A stretch of DNA of 64,000 nt from Acidimicrobiales bacterium (lineage in GTDB: Bacteria; Actinomycetota; Acidimicrobiia; Acidimicrobiales; SZUA-35). Location: positions 101,067 through 165,066 of the forward strand of contig JAHDCC010000003.1 in the NCBI GenBank assembly GCA_020630065.1. Reading direction: 5' to 3'. The position numbers were made by a program, and so were the translations under genes. Positions within the stretch are counted from its first letter, which is position 1. The number at the start of each line of letters is the position of its first letter. Under the pieces are notes generated by a model. That model was not told the origin of the DNA. It saw only the letters and a list, made by a program, of their open reading frames with translations, and made no database searches. Below, one piece after another: positions 33,898-42,386 of the stretch.

Positions 33898-34897
33898 GAG
33901 TACGGGTCCAGAAACGTCCGCAGAACCTTCTCTCGAGATCGCACATTTTGCTGAAGAGGTCTCTCCAGCGTTAGAAAACGAGCGGGTAGATCGATTGGTG
34001 TGCCTGGTGGCTGACGTCAGCCGGAACCGGGCTACCGAGCTGATCGGTCAAAGCCGGGTGTTGGTCGATGGGGTAGTAGCTACTAAAGGCTCACGTCGAC
34101 TGCCCGAAGGTGTCACGATCGAAATATCGGTGCCAGCTGTCAACAACGAGCTGGTTGGTGATGTAAATGTTGAGATACCAGTGGTCTACGAAGACGCCGA
34201 CGTCATTGTGATCAACAAACCGATCGGCCTTGTTGTGCATCCAGGATCTGGTGTGACCGACAAAACGATGGTCAACGGGCTTTTAGCCAAGTACCCGGAA
34301 ATTGGTGATGTAGGCCAAGTGGGAAGGCCAGGTATTGTTCATCGGCTGGATAAGGACACCTCAGGCTTATTGATGGTCGCACGCACTGAAGAAGCCTATG
34401 TCGATCTTGTGGATCAACTCAAGGCCCGACTCGTGGGCCGAGAATACGCGGCTCTTGCCTTCGGAGCATTCGACTCTGAGTCCGGTACTATCGACGCTCC
34501 ATTAGGGAGATCCCAAAAAGACGCAACACGGCAAGCTGTTGTTATGGATGGTCGAAAGGCGATAACCCACTACGAAGTCGAAGACACATATCGTCTCCCT
34601 AAAGCCAATCAGATAGCAGGACCGTCGGGTAAACCTCGTGTGGTGACCAGGTTACGCTGCCAATTAGAAACAGGGCGCACCCACCAGATTCGGGTCCACC
34701 TTTCATCTATTGGCCGCCCGATCGTCGGAGACCAGAAATACGGGGGCGGCACAACGCTTCTTTCCCGCCCATTTTTGCATGCTGCGAGTTTGGCGTTTAC
34801 TCATCCAAGTACTGGCGAGAGTCTGTCGTTTGAGGCTCCGTTACCTGAGGACCTTTCAGCGCTGCTGACATCGCTCGACAATATTGAACAGAGTTGA
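33890..34897 (+). CDS. RluD-type 23S rRNA pseudouridine synthase
   Basis: A 335-residue RluA/RluD-family enzyme. An N-terminal S4 RNA-binding domain (ERVDRLVCLVADVSRNRATEL) precedes the catalytic domain with HRLDKDTSGLLMVA (Asp nucleophile). INKPIGLVVHPGSG, GREYAALAFG and TGRTHQIRVHLSSIGRPIVGD are family blocks. It likely modifies 23S rRNA helix 69 or a similar site; the exact position cannot be read from sequence. The ORF-track start at 33815 lies inside lspA; GTG at 33890, overlapping the lspA stop by 8 bases, gives a sensible N-terminus (MSESTGPETS). Confidence 0.92.
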   Translation: MSESTGPETSAEPSLEIAHFAEEVSPALENERVDRLVCLVADVSRNRATELIGQSRVLVDGVVATKGSRRLPEGVTIEISVPAVNNELVGDVNVEIPVVYEDADVIVINKPIGLVVHPGSGVTDKTMVNGLLAKYPEIGDVGQVGRPGIVHRLDKDTSGLLMVARTEEAYVDLVDQLKARLVGREYAALAFGAFDSESGTIDAPLGRSQKDATRQAVVMDGRKAITHYEVEDTYRLPKANQIAGPSGKPRVVTRLRCQLETGRTHQIRVHLSSIGRPIVGDQKYGGGTTLLSRPFLHAASLAFTHPSTGESLSFEAPLPEDLSALLTSLDNIEQS

Positions 34898-34921
34898 CTC
34901 GAACGAACTGATCAACGACGG

Positions 34922-35518
34922 TTAGGTTGGTCGTTTGATAATTTCTGAGACCGGTTTCCACTGACGATGAGCTGAGCGTCCCGGTGAGTCTTCGATGGCA
35001 TGGCCTATGGTTAGTGCCGTCACGATCCGTTGATCGTCTGGCAACCCGAATTCGGTACGGATGTCGTCTTCGTGGTCGAAGAGTCCAACAACGCACGCTC
35101 CTAGCCCTTCAGCGGTAGCCAACAAGAGTAGATTCTGAATGACAGCTCCACTGTCTACCCACCAGAATGGAACTGGCCAGGCATCAAAGTTGAGTCCACG
35201 CATAGTATGTTTCTTATCTTTTTCTGAGTATCGGTCGAGATACGCGTGAGGTTTGAGCAGAACTAACACGATAGTTGGGGCGTCGAGCAGCTTCGGGAAA
35301 GAAAAACTCGATCGGCGTTCAGGCGGCAACGTGGTGTTCCAATATCGACTCGTCACGTCCGGCGTATCAAGAATTAGAAACGACACCGCTTGGGTATTTC
35401 CAGCTGATGGGGCGTGCCTGGCCTGTTCACACAACGCATCGATTTTGCCGTCAGGTAGCGGCCTAGATGAGAACGCCCGAACCATGTGGCGTTTCTTAAT
35501 AGCCTGGGATAATTCCAC
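34922..35518 (-). CDS. nitroreductase family flavoprotein
   Basis: A 198-residue FMN-dependent reductase. Family features: KKRHMVRAFSSRPLPDGKID (phosphate-binding RxxRxF-like start), ARHAPSAGNTQAVSFLI, AVIQNLLLLATAEGLGACVVG and GLPDDQRIVTALTIGHA. Members reduce nitro compounds, quinones or flavins; the substrate cannot be told. The GTG start is three bases after the rrf2 stop, so regulator and enzyme form a two-gene unit. It is convergent with rluD, 24 bases apart, without a terminator. Confidence 0.92.
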   Translation of the reverse strand: MELSQAIKKRHMVRAFSSRPLPDGKIDALCEQARHAPSAGNTQAVSFLILDTPDVTSRYWNTTLPPERRSSFSFPKLLDAPTIVLVLLKPHAYLDRYSEKDKKHTMRGLNFDAWPVPFWWVDSGAVIQNLLLLATAEGLGACVVGLFDHEDDIRTEFGLPDDQRIVTALTIGHAIEDSPGRSAHRQWKPVSEIIKRPT

Positions 35519-35521
35519 CGG

Positions 35522-35986
35522 CTACTGCGTTGAGGAATCTCGTTTGATTACTTCTGGCCACGCCGTTTTGCCTTCGGCCATTAAAACGAGGTCGCTTAGC
35601 TTGTAATCCTCAAGTTGACGTCGGATATCTTCACCAACGGCGCTCCAGATTGCGAGAAGAGCACATTGGCCTTCATGGTTGCAGGCCCCTTCGGTGTGTG
35701 GGTCCTGAAAGTCACCTAAAACAATGGGTCCGTCGACCGCGCTGACTATGTCTGCCAGGCTGATGTCACTTGGGGAACGCGAGAGAAGGTATCCGCCACC
35801 AACACCCCGCTTCGATTTGACCAACCCGGCTCCTTTTAGAGCCAGCAGAATCTGTTCGAGATACGGCTGCGGAAGTGCGGTGCGTTCCGCAATTTCGCTA
35901 ACCGTTGTCGGGCGTTCTTCGGCGCAATGCAGGGCTAAAGAAAGTAACGCTCGACTAGCATAATCTCCACGGGTAGAAACTTTCAC
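35522..35986 (-). CDS. Rrf2-family transcriptional regulator, two-Cys type
   Basis: A 154-residue winged-helix regulator: MKVSTRGDYASRALLSLAL and the wing KSKRGVGGGYLLSRSPSDISLADIV are typical Rrf2. The sensor loop has C102 and C108 (ACNHEGQCALL) plus C21, whereas IscR/NsrR-type proteins have three loop cysteines. An Fe-S cluster with a non-Cys ligand, or a redox disulfide, is possible. The start is GTG at 35986 with no ribosome binding site; a TAGTGT hexamer 8 bases before it suggests a leaderless transcript. A perfect palindrome covers the start and may be its own operator. Confidence 0.9.
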   Translation of the reverse strand: MKVSTRGDYASRALLSLALHCAEERPTTVSEIAERTALPQPYLEQILLALKGAGLVKSKRGVGGGYLLSRSPSDISLADIVSAVDGPIVLGDFQDPHTEGACNHEGQCALLAIWSAVGEDIRRQLEDYKLSDLVLMAEGKTAWPEVIKRDSSTQ

Positions 35987-35994
35987 TGATCAGT
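35985..35994. promoter_or_regulatory. palindrome ACTGATCAGT at the rrf2 start
   Basis: A perfect 10-base palindrome overlaps the GTG start codon of the Rrf2 gene and lies between a reverse-strand TAGTGT (-10 candidate, TAnnnT pattern) and the coding sequence. For a leaderless gene this is the transcription start, so binding there would repress. It is short enough to be chance. Confidence 0.35.
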
Positions 35995-36156
35995 ACACTA
36001 CCCGTTTCGCACAGCCATGTGTTGGTAGATCTCAGCTTTAGTCGGCCATTGGTAGTAAACACCTAAGGATCCAATGTGATACCCGATGTCCGGATATCGC
36101 GACTCGGATGTAGGATTGGTTGCCTGGGCGGGAATTGTTCGCAGCTGTCGTACTTT

Positions 36157-36186
36157 TTGCGTCGGTTAGTGGTTATTCCAGATAGT
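36157..36186 (+). promoter_or_regulatory. weak candidate promoter upstream of phosphodiesterase gene
   Basis: TTGCGT (36157-36162) and GATAGT (36181-36186) with an 18-base spacer, about 70 bases ahead of the phosphodiesterase ATG. The match is weak, but no better pair lies in the 269-base divergent gap between rrf2 and this gene, which otherwise holds nothing I can identify. Confidence 0.3.
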
Positions 36187-36255
36187 TATTTACGTCAGAC
36201 GGTCTATGTGCCGTTACCGTATCAAGGCCAGTCTACGTAGCTGAAAGGCGGCAAC

Positions 36256-37350
36256 ATGGTCAAAATGGTTCTGCCAGCCTTTGGCAAAGATTGTGTTACC
36301 GGGCTTATGCCAGCGTTGTGTGGTGTTAGTGATGGCTCGGAATTACCCGCCAACTTCGGTTCATCGTCCCAACGCGTTCTTCTGGTGCTCGATGGTTTAG
36401 GCTGGAACCAGGTACAAAATAGACCTGACTTATTGCCGACGATTTCTTCGATGCAGGGTGCATCTATCACCACTGTCGCCCCGACGACGACTGCGGTCGC
36501 GTTGACTTCAATCACGACAGGGCTGACGCCTGGAGAACACGGGATTGTTGGCTATCGAATGATGGTCGACGATCAGATTCTCAACACGCTTCGATGGAGA
36601 ACCGATGAGAGAGGTGATGTGAGACGGAGCATCCCTCCGGAGATGGTTCAACCATACAAACCGTTTCTGGACCATAATCTTCCGTTTGTCACAAAGGGCG
36701 AATTCTGCACGACCGGGTTCACGACAGCCCATCTTCGGAACGGGCGGCTCAAGGGCTACCGAACTTCTGCGGTGCTTGTTCATAACGTAGCCTCGCTGCT
36801 TGCCAGCGGAGAAGAAGCCGTCTACTGCTACTACGACGGAGTTGACAAAGTCGCACATGAGTACGGCCTCGCTGCGGAGTATGAAGCTGAACTGCGATTT
36901 GTCGACAGGCTGGTTGATGACCTTCTGGAGGCTGCACCGGCCGGGACCACGTTATTGGTCACCGCCGACCATGGGCATGTCGATTGCGGCTCCAACATCG
37001 AAGATATCCATCCAGCGGTCGCACAAAACGTGGTGGCGATGTCGGGTGAAGCGAGATTTCGCTGGCTGCACACAAGTCCCGACGATGTAGACAAAGTCGC
37101 TGAGGCAGCTAAGGAGTGGCACGGCCATCACGCCTGGGTGTTCCGTAAAGATGAGATGATTAAGCAGAAATGGTTTGGCCATCACGTTTCCGATGATGCT
37201 GCGAGCCGCATGGGCGATGTCGCCCTCTTACCGTTTGAGCCGACCGGCTTCGCCGACCCTGCAGATACAGGACCTTATAACCTCATTGGCCGTCACGGTT
37301 CGTTGACCGAAGACGAGGTATTAGTTCCCTGTGTCACGGCTTCAGTCTGA
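36256..37350 (+). CDS. alkaline-phosphatase-superfamily phosphodiesterase
   Basis: A 364-residue protein of the type I phosphodiesterase/nucleotide pyrophosphatase family. Metal and nucleophile residues are recognisable: VLLVLDGLGWN (Asp), VAPTTTAVALTSITTG (nucleophile Thr), YYDGVDKVAHEYG (Asp, His), TADHGHVD (Asp-His) and GRHGSLTEDE (His). Members hydrolyse phosphodiesters, nucleotides or phosphonates; there is no signal peptide, so it is probably cytoplasmic. AAAGGCGG precedes the ATG at 36256. A second in-frame ATG lies three codons in. It is followed closely by bpa on the same strand. Confidence 0.88.
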   Translation: MVKMVLPAFGKDCVTGLMPALCGVSDGSELPANFGSSSQRVLLVLDGLGWNQVQNRPDLLPTISSMQGASITTVAPTTTAVALTSITTGLTPGEHGIVGYRMMVDDQILNTLRWRTDERGDVRRSIPPEMVQPYKPFLDHNLPFVTKGEFCTTGFTTAHLRNGRLKGYRTSAVLVHNVASLLASGEEAVYCYYDGVDKVAHEYGLAAEYEAELRFVDRLVDDLLEAAPAGTTLLVTADHGHVDCGSNIEDIHPAVAQNVVAMSGEARFRWLHTSPDDVDKVAEAAKEWHGHHAWVFRKDEMIKQKWFGHHVSDDAASRMGDVALLPFEPTGFADPADTGPYNLIGRHGSLTEDEVLVPCVTASV

Positions 37351-37392
37351 TACGTGTGAGGTTTGGGGCACCTGAACCGGTAAAACTAGAAC

Positions 37393-37884
37393 ATGAGTAA
37401 CCCAGAAGAAGCTGTGAAACCAGAGATCGTCGACGATTCAGCTGAGGCGGCAGCACCCGAAGCTGAGATTTCTTCCGAAACGGTTTCGGAGCCCGCAAAA
37501 GTAATGCGAATCGGCACGATGATTCGCCAGCTACTCGAAGAAGTTCGTTCCACCGAATTGGACGAACCAGGCCGGGATCGTTTGAAAGAAATCTACGAGA
37601 CATCATTGACGGAGCTGTCGTCGTCGTTGTCACCAGACCTTCAAGAGGAGCTTCATCGTTTAGCTCTCCCATTCGAAGACGATGATGTTCCCTCCGGCGC
37701 GGAGCTTAGGGTCGCTCAGGCTCAACTTGTTGGCTGGCTGGAGGGTCTGTTCCACGGGATTCAGGCAACGTTGTTTGCGCAACAACATGTGGCAAAGCAA
37801 CAACTTGAGCAGATGCAGAAGGCTCAAGTTTTGCCTCCATCAGAGGGAATTGGTCAAGAATCCGGCGGCGGGGTCTATTTGTAG
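37393..37884 (+). CDS. bpa: bacterial proteasome activator Bpa
   Basis: A 163-residue protein matching the Bpa (PafE, DUF2587) family. After an acidic, disordered N-terminus (about 35 residues) come four helices starting VMRIGTMIRQLLEEVRSTEL and LDEPGRDRLKEIYETSL, then AQAQLVGWLEGLFHGIQATLF. It ends GGGVYL; the last residues resemble the GQYL/HbYX-type tail by which Bpa docks on the 20S proteasome and opens its gate without ATP. Its presence predicts a proteasome core (PrcA/PrcB) elsewhere in the genome. Residue-level match to the tail is seen; activity is inferred. Confidence 0.9.
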   Translation: MSNPEEAVKPEIVDDSAEAAAPEAEISSETVSEPAKVMRIGTMIRQLLEEVRSTELDEPGRDRLKEIYETSLTELSSSLSPDLQEELHRLALPFEDDDVPSGAELRVAQAQLVGWLEGLFHGIQATLFAQQHVAKQQLEQMQKAQVLPPSEGIGQESGGGVYL

Positions 37885-37944
37885 ACTACTATCGCGATTG
37901 GAAAGACTTCCTGGTGCGGGTGGTAAAGCCCGGGAGGCAACATC

Positions 37945-38619
37945 GTGGTACTAAACGTCGTTACAAAGGATGCTGAACAATTCACGGATCTCGAGGCTGG
38001 CGTCTTTGGAGATCTGGTAGTCCCGTCGGTTGATTGGTCGGTCGGGTTTTTGACAAAAGAAATAGAAGCGTGGTCGCTTGTCTCCAAAGTGACGTCGGGT
38101 AATCGGCTTGCTGGATTTGCTTACGGAAGTTTGGAGCGGATTGGTGGCACGCCGGTTGTTTTATTTGGCCTTGTCTCAACCGCGGGCTCTCCTGAGCCGG
38201 CGAGTGTGTTGAATGTGTTGGCCGACGAGTATCTTACGCGTGCCCGCATTTCGTTCCCTGACGAGGATGTGCTGATCGCTGCTCGGTGTACGCAGCGGTC
38301 ACATTTACAGATCTTCGCTGGTCTAAGCGACGTCTGCCCCGTTGGCGGTGGTCGTATCGGGGGAGAGGAACGGGCGTGGGGCAGTCGCTTAGCTAAGCGG
38401 TTCCAGGCCGCTGAGTTCGACCGAAAGTCTATGATTATGGCTTGCCACGATGATTCGAGCCGTTTCGACAGCGCCGACACTGGTCCCGGTTCGCTGCGTT
38501 CGACTGCGGATTTTTCGTCTCAACCATTCACTCAGATGAAACCAAACGATCATCTCATCGTCTGGGGATGGGCTCCCGCCGACTATTTAAACTCGTATCA
38601 GCCAGACGTTGCCGTATAG
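37945..38619 (+). CDS. hypothetical protein, 224 residues
   Basis: I do not recognise the family. The protein is soluble with no membrane segment. A central part alternates beta-like stretches and helices (RLAGFAYGSLERIGGTPVVL, ASVLNVLADEYLTRARISF, EDVLIAARCTQRSHLQIFAG) in a way that resembles an acetyltransferase (GNAT) fold, but the acetyl-CoA loop is not evident. The C-terminus contains a Trp-rich VWGWAPADYL. The start is GTG at 37945, supported by GGGAGG 7 bases upstream. It lies between bpa and dnaE on the same strand. Confidence 0.75.
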   Translation: MVLNVVTKDAEQFTDLEAGVFGDLVVPSVDWSVGFLTKEIEAWSLVSKVTSGNRLAGFAYGSLERIGGTPVVLFGLVSTAGSPEPASVLNVLADEYLTRARISFPDEDVLIAARCTQRSHLQIFAGLSDVCPVGGGRIGGEERAWGSRLAKRFQAAEFDRKSMIMACHDDSSRFDSADTGPGSLRSTADFSSQPFTQMKPNDHLIVWGWAPADYLNSYQPDVAV

Positions 38620-38632
38620 TGTCGAGTATCGC

Positions 38633-38660
38633 GCCTAGCGTCGCTAGACTAGCGCTAGGC
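38633..38660. repeat. 8-base inverted repeat before dnaE
   Basis: GCCTAGCG (38633-38640) and CGCTAGGC (38653-38660) can pair around a 12-base loop, 14 bases after the stop of the hypothetical gene. No T-run follows, so it is at best a weak terminator or a regulatory dyad for dnaE. Confidence 0.4.
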
Positions 38661-38705
38661 CACTAGTCAATCGGATATGTTTCTTCTGATCTTGGAGTCG
38701 CCTAG

Positions 38706-38711
38706 TTTAAT
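38706..38711 (+). promoter_or_regulatory. candidate -10 of dnaE
   Basis: TTTAAT, one mismatch from TATAAT, about 30 bases before the dnaE GTG; AAAGAGG at 38731-38737 is the ribosome binding site. No strong -35 is visible at 16-18 bases upstream. Confidence 0.3.
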
Positions 38712-38742
38712 CCGGTAACTCCGAAGTCGGAAAGAGGTTTCT

Positions 38743-41700
38743 GTGGGGTCTTCCTTCACCCACTTACATGTCCATACCGAATACTCAATGCTTGATGGAG
38801 CCTCGCGGCTCGACGAGCTAGTAGCCAAAGCCGCGGATGAAGGTATGCCTGCACTTGGCATAACCGACCATGGCAACATGTATGGTGTGCTCGATTTTTA
38901 TCGTGCATGCCGAAAACAAGATATTAAGCCGATTATCGGTACCGAGCTTTATCAGGCCCATGACTCCCGCTTTGAGCGGCCTTCTCGGCGCGGCCGGGTC
39001 GACGACTCTGGTGGCTCAACTGACGGCGGAAAGAAACTCTACTACCACCTCACCGCTCTGGCCGAGACCAACGAAGGTTACAAGAACCTGATCCAGCTGG
39101 CATCTCGAGCCTTTATGGAAGGGTATTACTACAAGCCCAGGGTCGACTGGGAAGTTCTAGAAGCACATAGCAAGGGTGTGATCGCTACCACTGGCTGCCT
39201 GGGCGGACACGTGCTCCAGTCGTTGATGAACGGTGACCCGGAGGGTGCGTTAGAGAAAGCGGCCCGACTTCAAGACATCTTTGGTCGTGACAACCTCTTT
39301 ATCGAACTGCAGGATCATGGCATCCCCGAACAGATCGAAACGAACCCTCAGCTAATCGAAATAGCTCGCAAGATCAAAGCTCCGCTGTTGGTTACCAACG
39401 ATTCGCACTACACCGATCAGGCCGACCACGAAGCCCACGACGCCCTTTTGTGTGTGCAAACCGGGTCGTTGATGAGCGACCCTGACCGGTTCAAATTCAG
39501 CGGAGATCAGCACTACCTAAAGTCGGCTGCCGAAATGCGTAGCGACTGGTCTGAATTACCTGAGGCTTGTGATAACACCCTCTGGATCGCCGAGCGTTGC
39601 GATGTCGAAATCGAGTTCGGGAGCCCACAGCTTCCAGACTTCCCGATACCTGCTGAATTCAAAGGCGCCGACGACTACCTACTTCATTTGACGATGGAGG
39701 GGGCGAAGATCCGTTGGGGCGACGGTTTAACCGACGAGATTACTGAACGGCTTGTCTTCGAGCTTGATGTTATTAAGAACATGGGGTTCAGTTCGTACTT
39801 CCTTATCACGTGGGATCTCATCAAATATGCTCGGAGAGAGAACATTCGGGTAGGCCCTGGGCGTGGCTCGGCGGCTGGTTGCGCGGTCGCGTACACTCTG
39901 TGGATCACCGACCTCGACCCAATCAAGTACGACCTTCTCTTCGAACGTTTCTTGAATCCGTCTCGTGTGTCGATGCCCGACATCGATATGGACTTTGACT
40001 CTCGATATCGAGACGACATGATCAAGTACACCGCCGAACGGTACGGGCGCGACCACGTCGCCCAAATCGTAACGTTTAGCCAGATCAAGGCGAGGGCTGC
40101 TGTTCGAGACGCCGCTCGCGTGCTCGGCTACCCCTACGTGGTTGGCGACAAGGTGGCGAAGGCGATGCCTCCACTTGTCATGGGGCGTGACACCCCACTG
40201 AAGTACTGTTTCGAAGAAACACCGAAACACAAAGATGGTTACAAGATGGCGGCTGAGCTTCGCCAGATGGTCGAAGACGATCGAGACGTGGCTCGTGTGG
40301 TCGAAGTGGCGAAGGGGCTTGAAGGGCTGCGACGCCAAGACGGCATCCACGCCGCAGCGGTGGTAGTTACAAAGCAGCCGCTTACCGACTATCTTCCGAT
40401 CCAGCGCAAACCTGAGGCTGGCAAAGATCTAGAAGACGCACCGGTGGTTACCCAATACGAGATGCACGGGGTCGAAGACCTCGGGCTGCTTAAACTGGAC
40501 TTCCTTGGGCTGCGGAACTTAGACGTCATCTCCGATACTTTGGCACTGATCAAGCGGGTCACCGACCTCGATATCGATATCGACTCGGTCGATCTTGAAG
40601 ATGGTCCGACGTTTGACTTACTACAAGCAGGCCAAACTATCGGGGTTTTCCAGTTGGAATCCGCTCCGATGCGGGCACTAATGCGCTCGATGGCTCCGAC
40701 CGAATTCGAAGACGTAGCGGCGCTGGTGGCGTTGTACCGGCCAGGTCCGATGGCCGCAAACATGCACAACGACTACGCCGACCGCAAAAACGGTCGACAA
40801 GACCCAGCCCCGTTCCACCCTGATGCTGAAGAAATTCTTGGTGGAACCTACGGTCTCTGCATCTATCAAGAAGAGTTGATGCAGCTGGCACAAAAATTTG
40901 CTGGCTACAACCTGGCCCAAGCGGACAATCTGCGTAAAGCCATGGGTAAGAAGATCCGCGAAAAAATCCAAGCCGAACGGGCTGGCTTCGTCGATGGTTG
41001 CGAGAAACAAGGCTACGGTCGTGAGCTAGGCGAAGAGCTCTTTGACACAATGGAACCTTTCGCCGACTATGCGTTCAACAAGAGCCACTCGTACGGATAC
41101 GGGTTTGTTAGCTACCAAACGGCGTATCTCAAGGCGAACTATCCAGTTGAATATCTGGCATGTCTGCTCACCAGTGTTAAGAGCAACCTAGACAAGGCGG
41201 CGATCTATCTCGGCGAATGCCGCCAGATGGGTATCAACGTTCTGGTGCCCGATGTCAACGTATCGGAAATGGATTTCGCTTCTATCCCGGACCCCGAAGG
41301 CGGGAAACTTAACGCCATTCCTTTCGGAATGTCAGCCGTGCGAAACGTTGGTGAAGGCCTGGTAGAACTCATCTTAAAGGAACGAAACGCTAACGGGCCG
41401 TTCGAGAGTTTTGTCGATTTCTGCGAGCGCGTTGACTATCAAGTGTTGAACAAACGAACGATCGAATCGTTAATCAAAGCTGGCGGTTTTGATAGTCTCG
41501 GCCATCCCCGACAAGGTCTGCTTCTGGTCTATGAAGAAATAATCGAGAAGACAGTTTCGTCCCGACGGGACCATGACTCAGGTGTCATGACGTTGTTCGG
41601 CATGCTCGAAGAAACCGACGACGGATTTGACGATCGCCCAGAAATTGGCGACCAAGAGTTCGAAAAGTCGCAGAAACTGGCGTTCGAAAAAGAGATGCTC

Positions 41701-42282
41701 GGTCTGTATGTCTCGGCTCATCCTCTGATGGGTATGGAAGCGGCTCTATCGCGCAAAGTCGAGAACCAACTCGCCGATTTGGAAGACATGGACGACGGTT
41801 CCATCGTTGTAGTCGGCGGCGTGGTCACGTCGCTACAGAAGAAGTGGACACGTAAAGGCGACCTTATGGCGATCCTGGTTCTTCAAGATCTGGCCTACTC
41901 GATCGAGACGATGATTTTCCCTCGAACGTTTGCCGACTACGGGCACCTCCTCGAAGAGGACCGGGTGGTGGTGCTGAGAGGGCGGGTAGATAAACGCGAC
42001 GATCAGCCCAAAATCATGGCACAATCGGTCGAAGTGTTCGAAGCCGAGATGGCAGGTGCAGCTCCGCCGCTTCGTCTCGAAGTCCGTCCCGATCAGCTCT
42101 CCGACGTTCTGCTAGAGCGACTCCGCATGGTTCTTTCAGAACATCAAGGCGATTCACCGGTTTACATCCATCTCAGCGGAAACCAGGCTGTCAAATTGGC
42201 CGATGACTATTGCGTCGACACTTCCGAGGGACTGATCCCAGAACTTCGCGTTCTGTTAGGTGAAGAGGCCGTAGTTCTCTAA
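38743..42282 (+). CDS. dnaE: DNA polymerase III alpha subunit
   Basis: A 1179-residue replicative polymerase. The N-terminal PHP domain begins THLHVHTEYSMLDGASRLDE and GITDHGNMYGVLDFY, with its metal-binding His residues intact, as in actinobacterial DnaE1 where the PHP domain proofreads. The polymerase active site has PGRGSAAGCAVAYTLW and PDIDMDF (residues 412-418, catalytic Asp pair). The fingers and thumb, HhH and OB-fold (IVVVGGVVTSLQKKWTRKGD) follow to a normal C-terminus. It is DnaE1-like rather than DnaE2. The start is GTG with AAAGAGG 5 bases upstream. Confidence 0.98.
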   Translation: MGSSFTHLHVHTEYSMLDGASRLDELVAKAADEGMPALGITDHGNMYGVLDFYRACRKQDIKPIIGTELYQAHDSRFERPSRRGRVDDSGGSTDGGKKLYYHLTALAETNEGYKNLIQLASRAFMEGYYYKPRVDWEVLEAHSKGVIATTGCLGGHVLQSLMNGDPEGALEKAARLQDIFGRDNLFIELQDHGIPEQIETNPQLIEIARKIKAPLLVTNDSHYTDQADHEAHDALLCVQTGSLMSDPDRFKFSGDQHYLKSAAEMRSDWSELPEACDNTLWIAERCDVEIEFGSPQLPDFPIPAEFKGADDYLLHLTMEGAKIRWGDGLTDEITERLVFELDVIKNMGFSSYFLITWDLIKYARRENIRVGPGRGSAAGCAVAYTLWITDLDPIKYDLLFERFLNPSRVSMPDIDMDFDSRYRDDMIKYTAERYGRDHVAQIVTFSQIKARAAVRDAARVLGYPYVVGDKVAKAMPPLVMGRDTPLKYCFEETPKHKDGYKMAAELRQMVEDDRDVARVVEVAKGLEGLRRQDGIHAAAVVVTKQPLTDYLPIQRKPEAGKDLEDAPVVTQYEMHGVEDLGLLKLDFLGLRNLDVISDTLALIKRVTDLDIDIDSVDLEDGPTFDLLQAGQTIGVFQLESAPMRALMRSMAPTEFEDVAALVALYRPGPMAANMHNDYADRKNGRQDPAPFHPDAEEILGGTYGLCIYQEELMQLAQKFAGYNLAQADNLRKAMGKKIREKIQAERAGFVDGCEKQGYGRELGEELFDTMEPFADYAFNKSHSYGYGFVSYQTAYLKANYPVEYLACLLTSVKSNLDKAAIYLGECRQMGINVLVPDVNVSEMDFASIPDPEGGKLNAIPFGMSAVRNVGEGLVELILKERNANGPFESFVDFCERVDYQVLNKRTIESLIKAGGFDSLGHPRQGLLLVYEEIIEKTVSSRRDHDSGVMTLFGMLEETDDGFDDRPEIGDQEFEKSQKLAFEKEMLGLYVSAHPLMGMEAALSRKVENQLADLEDMDDGSIVVVGGVVTSLQKKWTRKGDLMAILVLQDLAYSIETMIFPRTFADYGHLLEEDRVVVLRGRVDKRDDQPKIMAQSVEVFEAEMAGAAPPLRLEVRPDQLSDVLLERLRMVLSEHQGDSPVYIHLSGNQAVKLADDYCVDTSEGLIPELRVLLGEEAVVL

Positions 42283-42346
42283 GTTCGTCAAGATTCTTGA
42301 GGTCTATTGCTTGGCGGCGGTAGCGCTCTTTCTGGCGGTCAAACGC

Positions 42347-42352
42347 TATGAT
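42347..42352 (+). promoter_or_regulatory. candidate -10 at the head of the EPS locus
   Basis: TATGAT (one mismatch from TATAAT), 35 bases before the first glycosyltransferase start and 65 bases after dnaE. No convincing -35 is present. Confidence 0.3.
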
Positions 42353-42386
42353 TTTGGGTTGACGCGTAAACCGGGAGTCTAGAACC

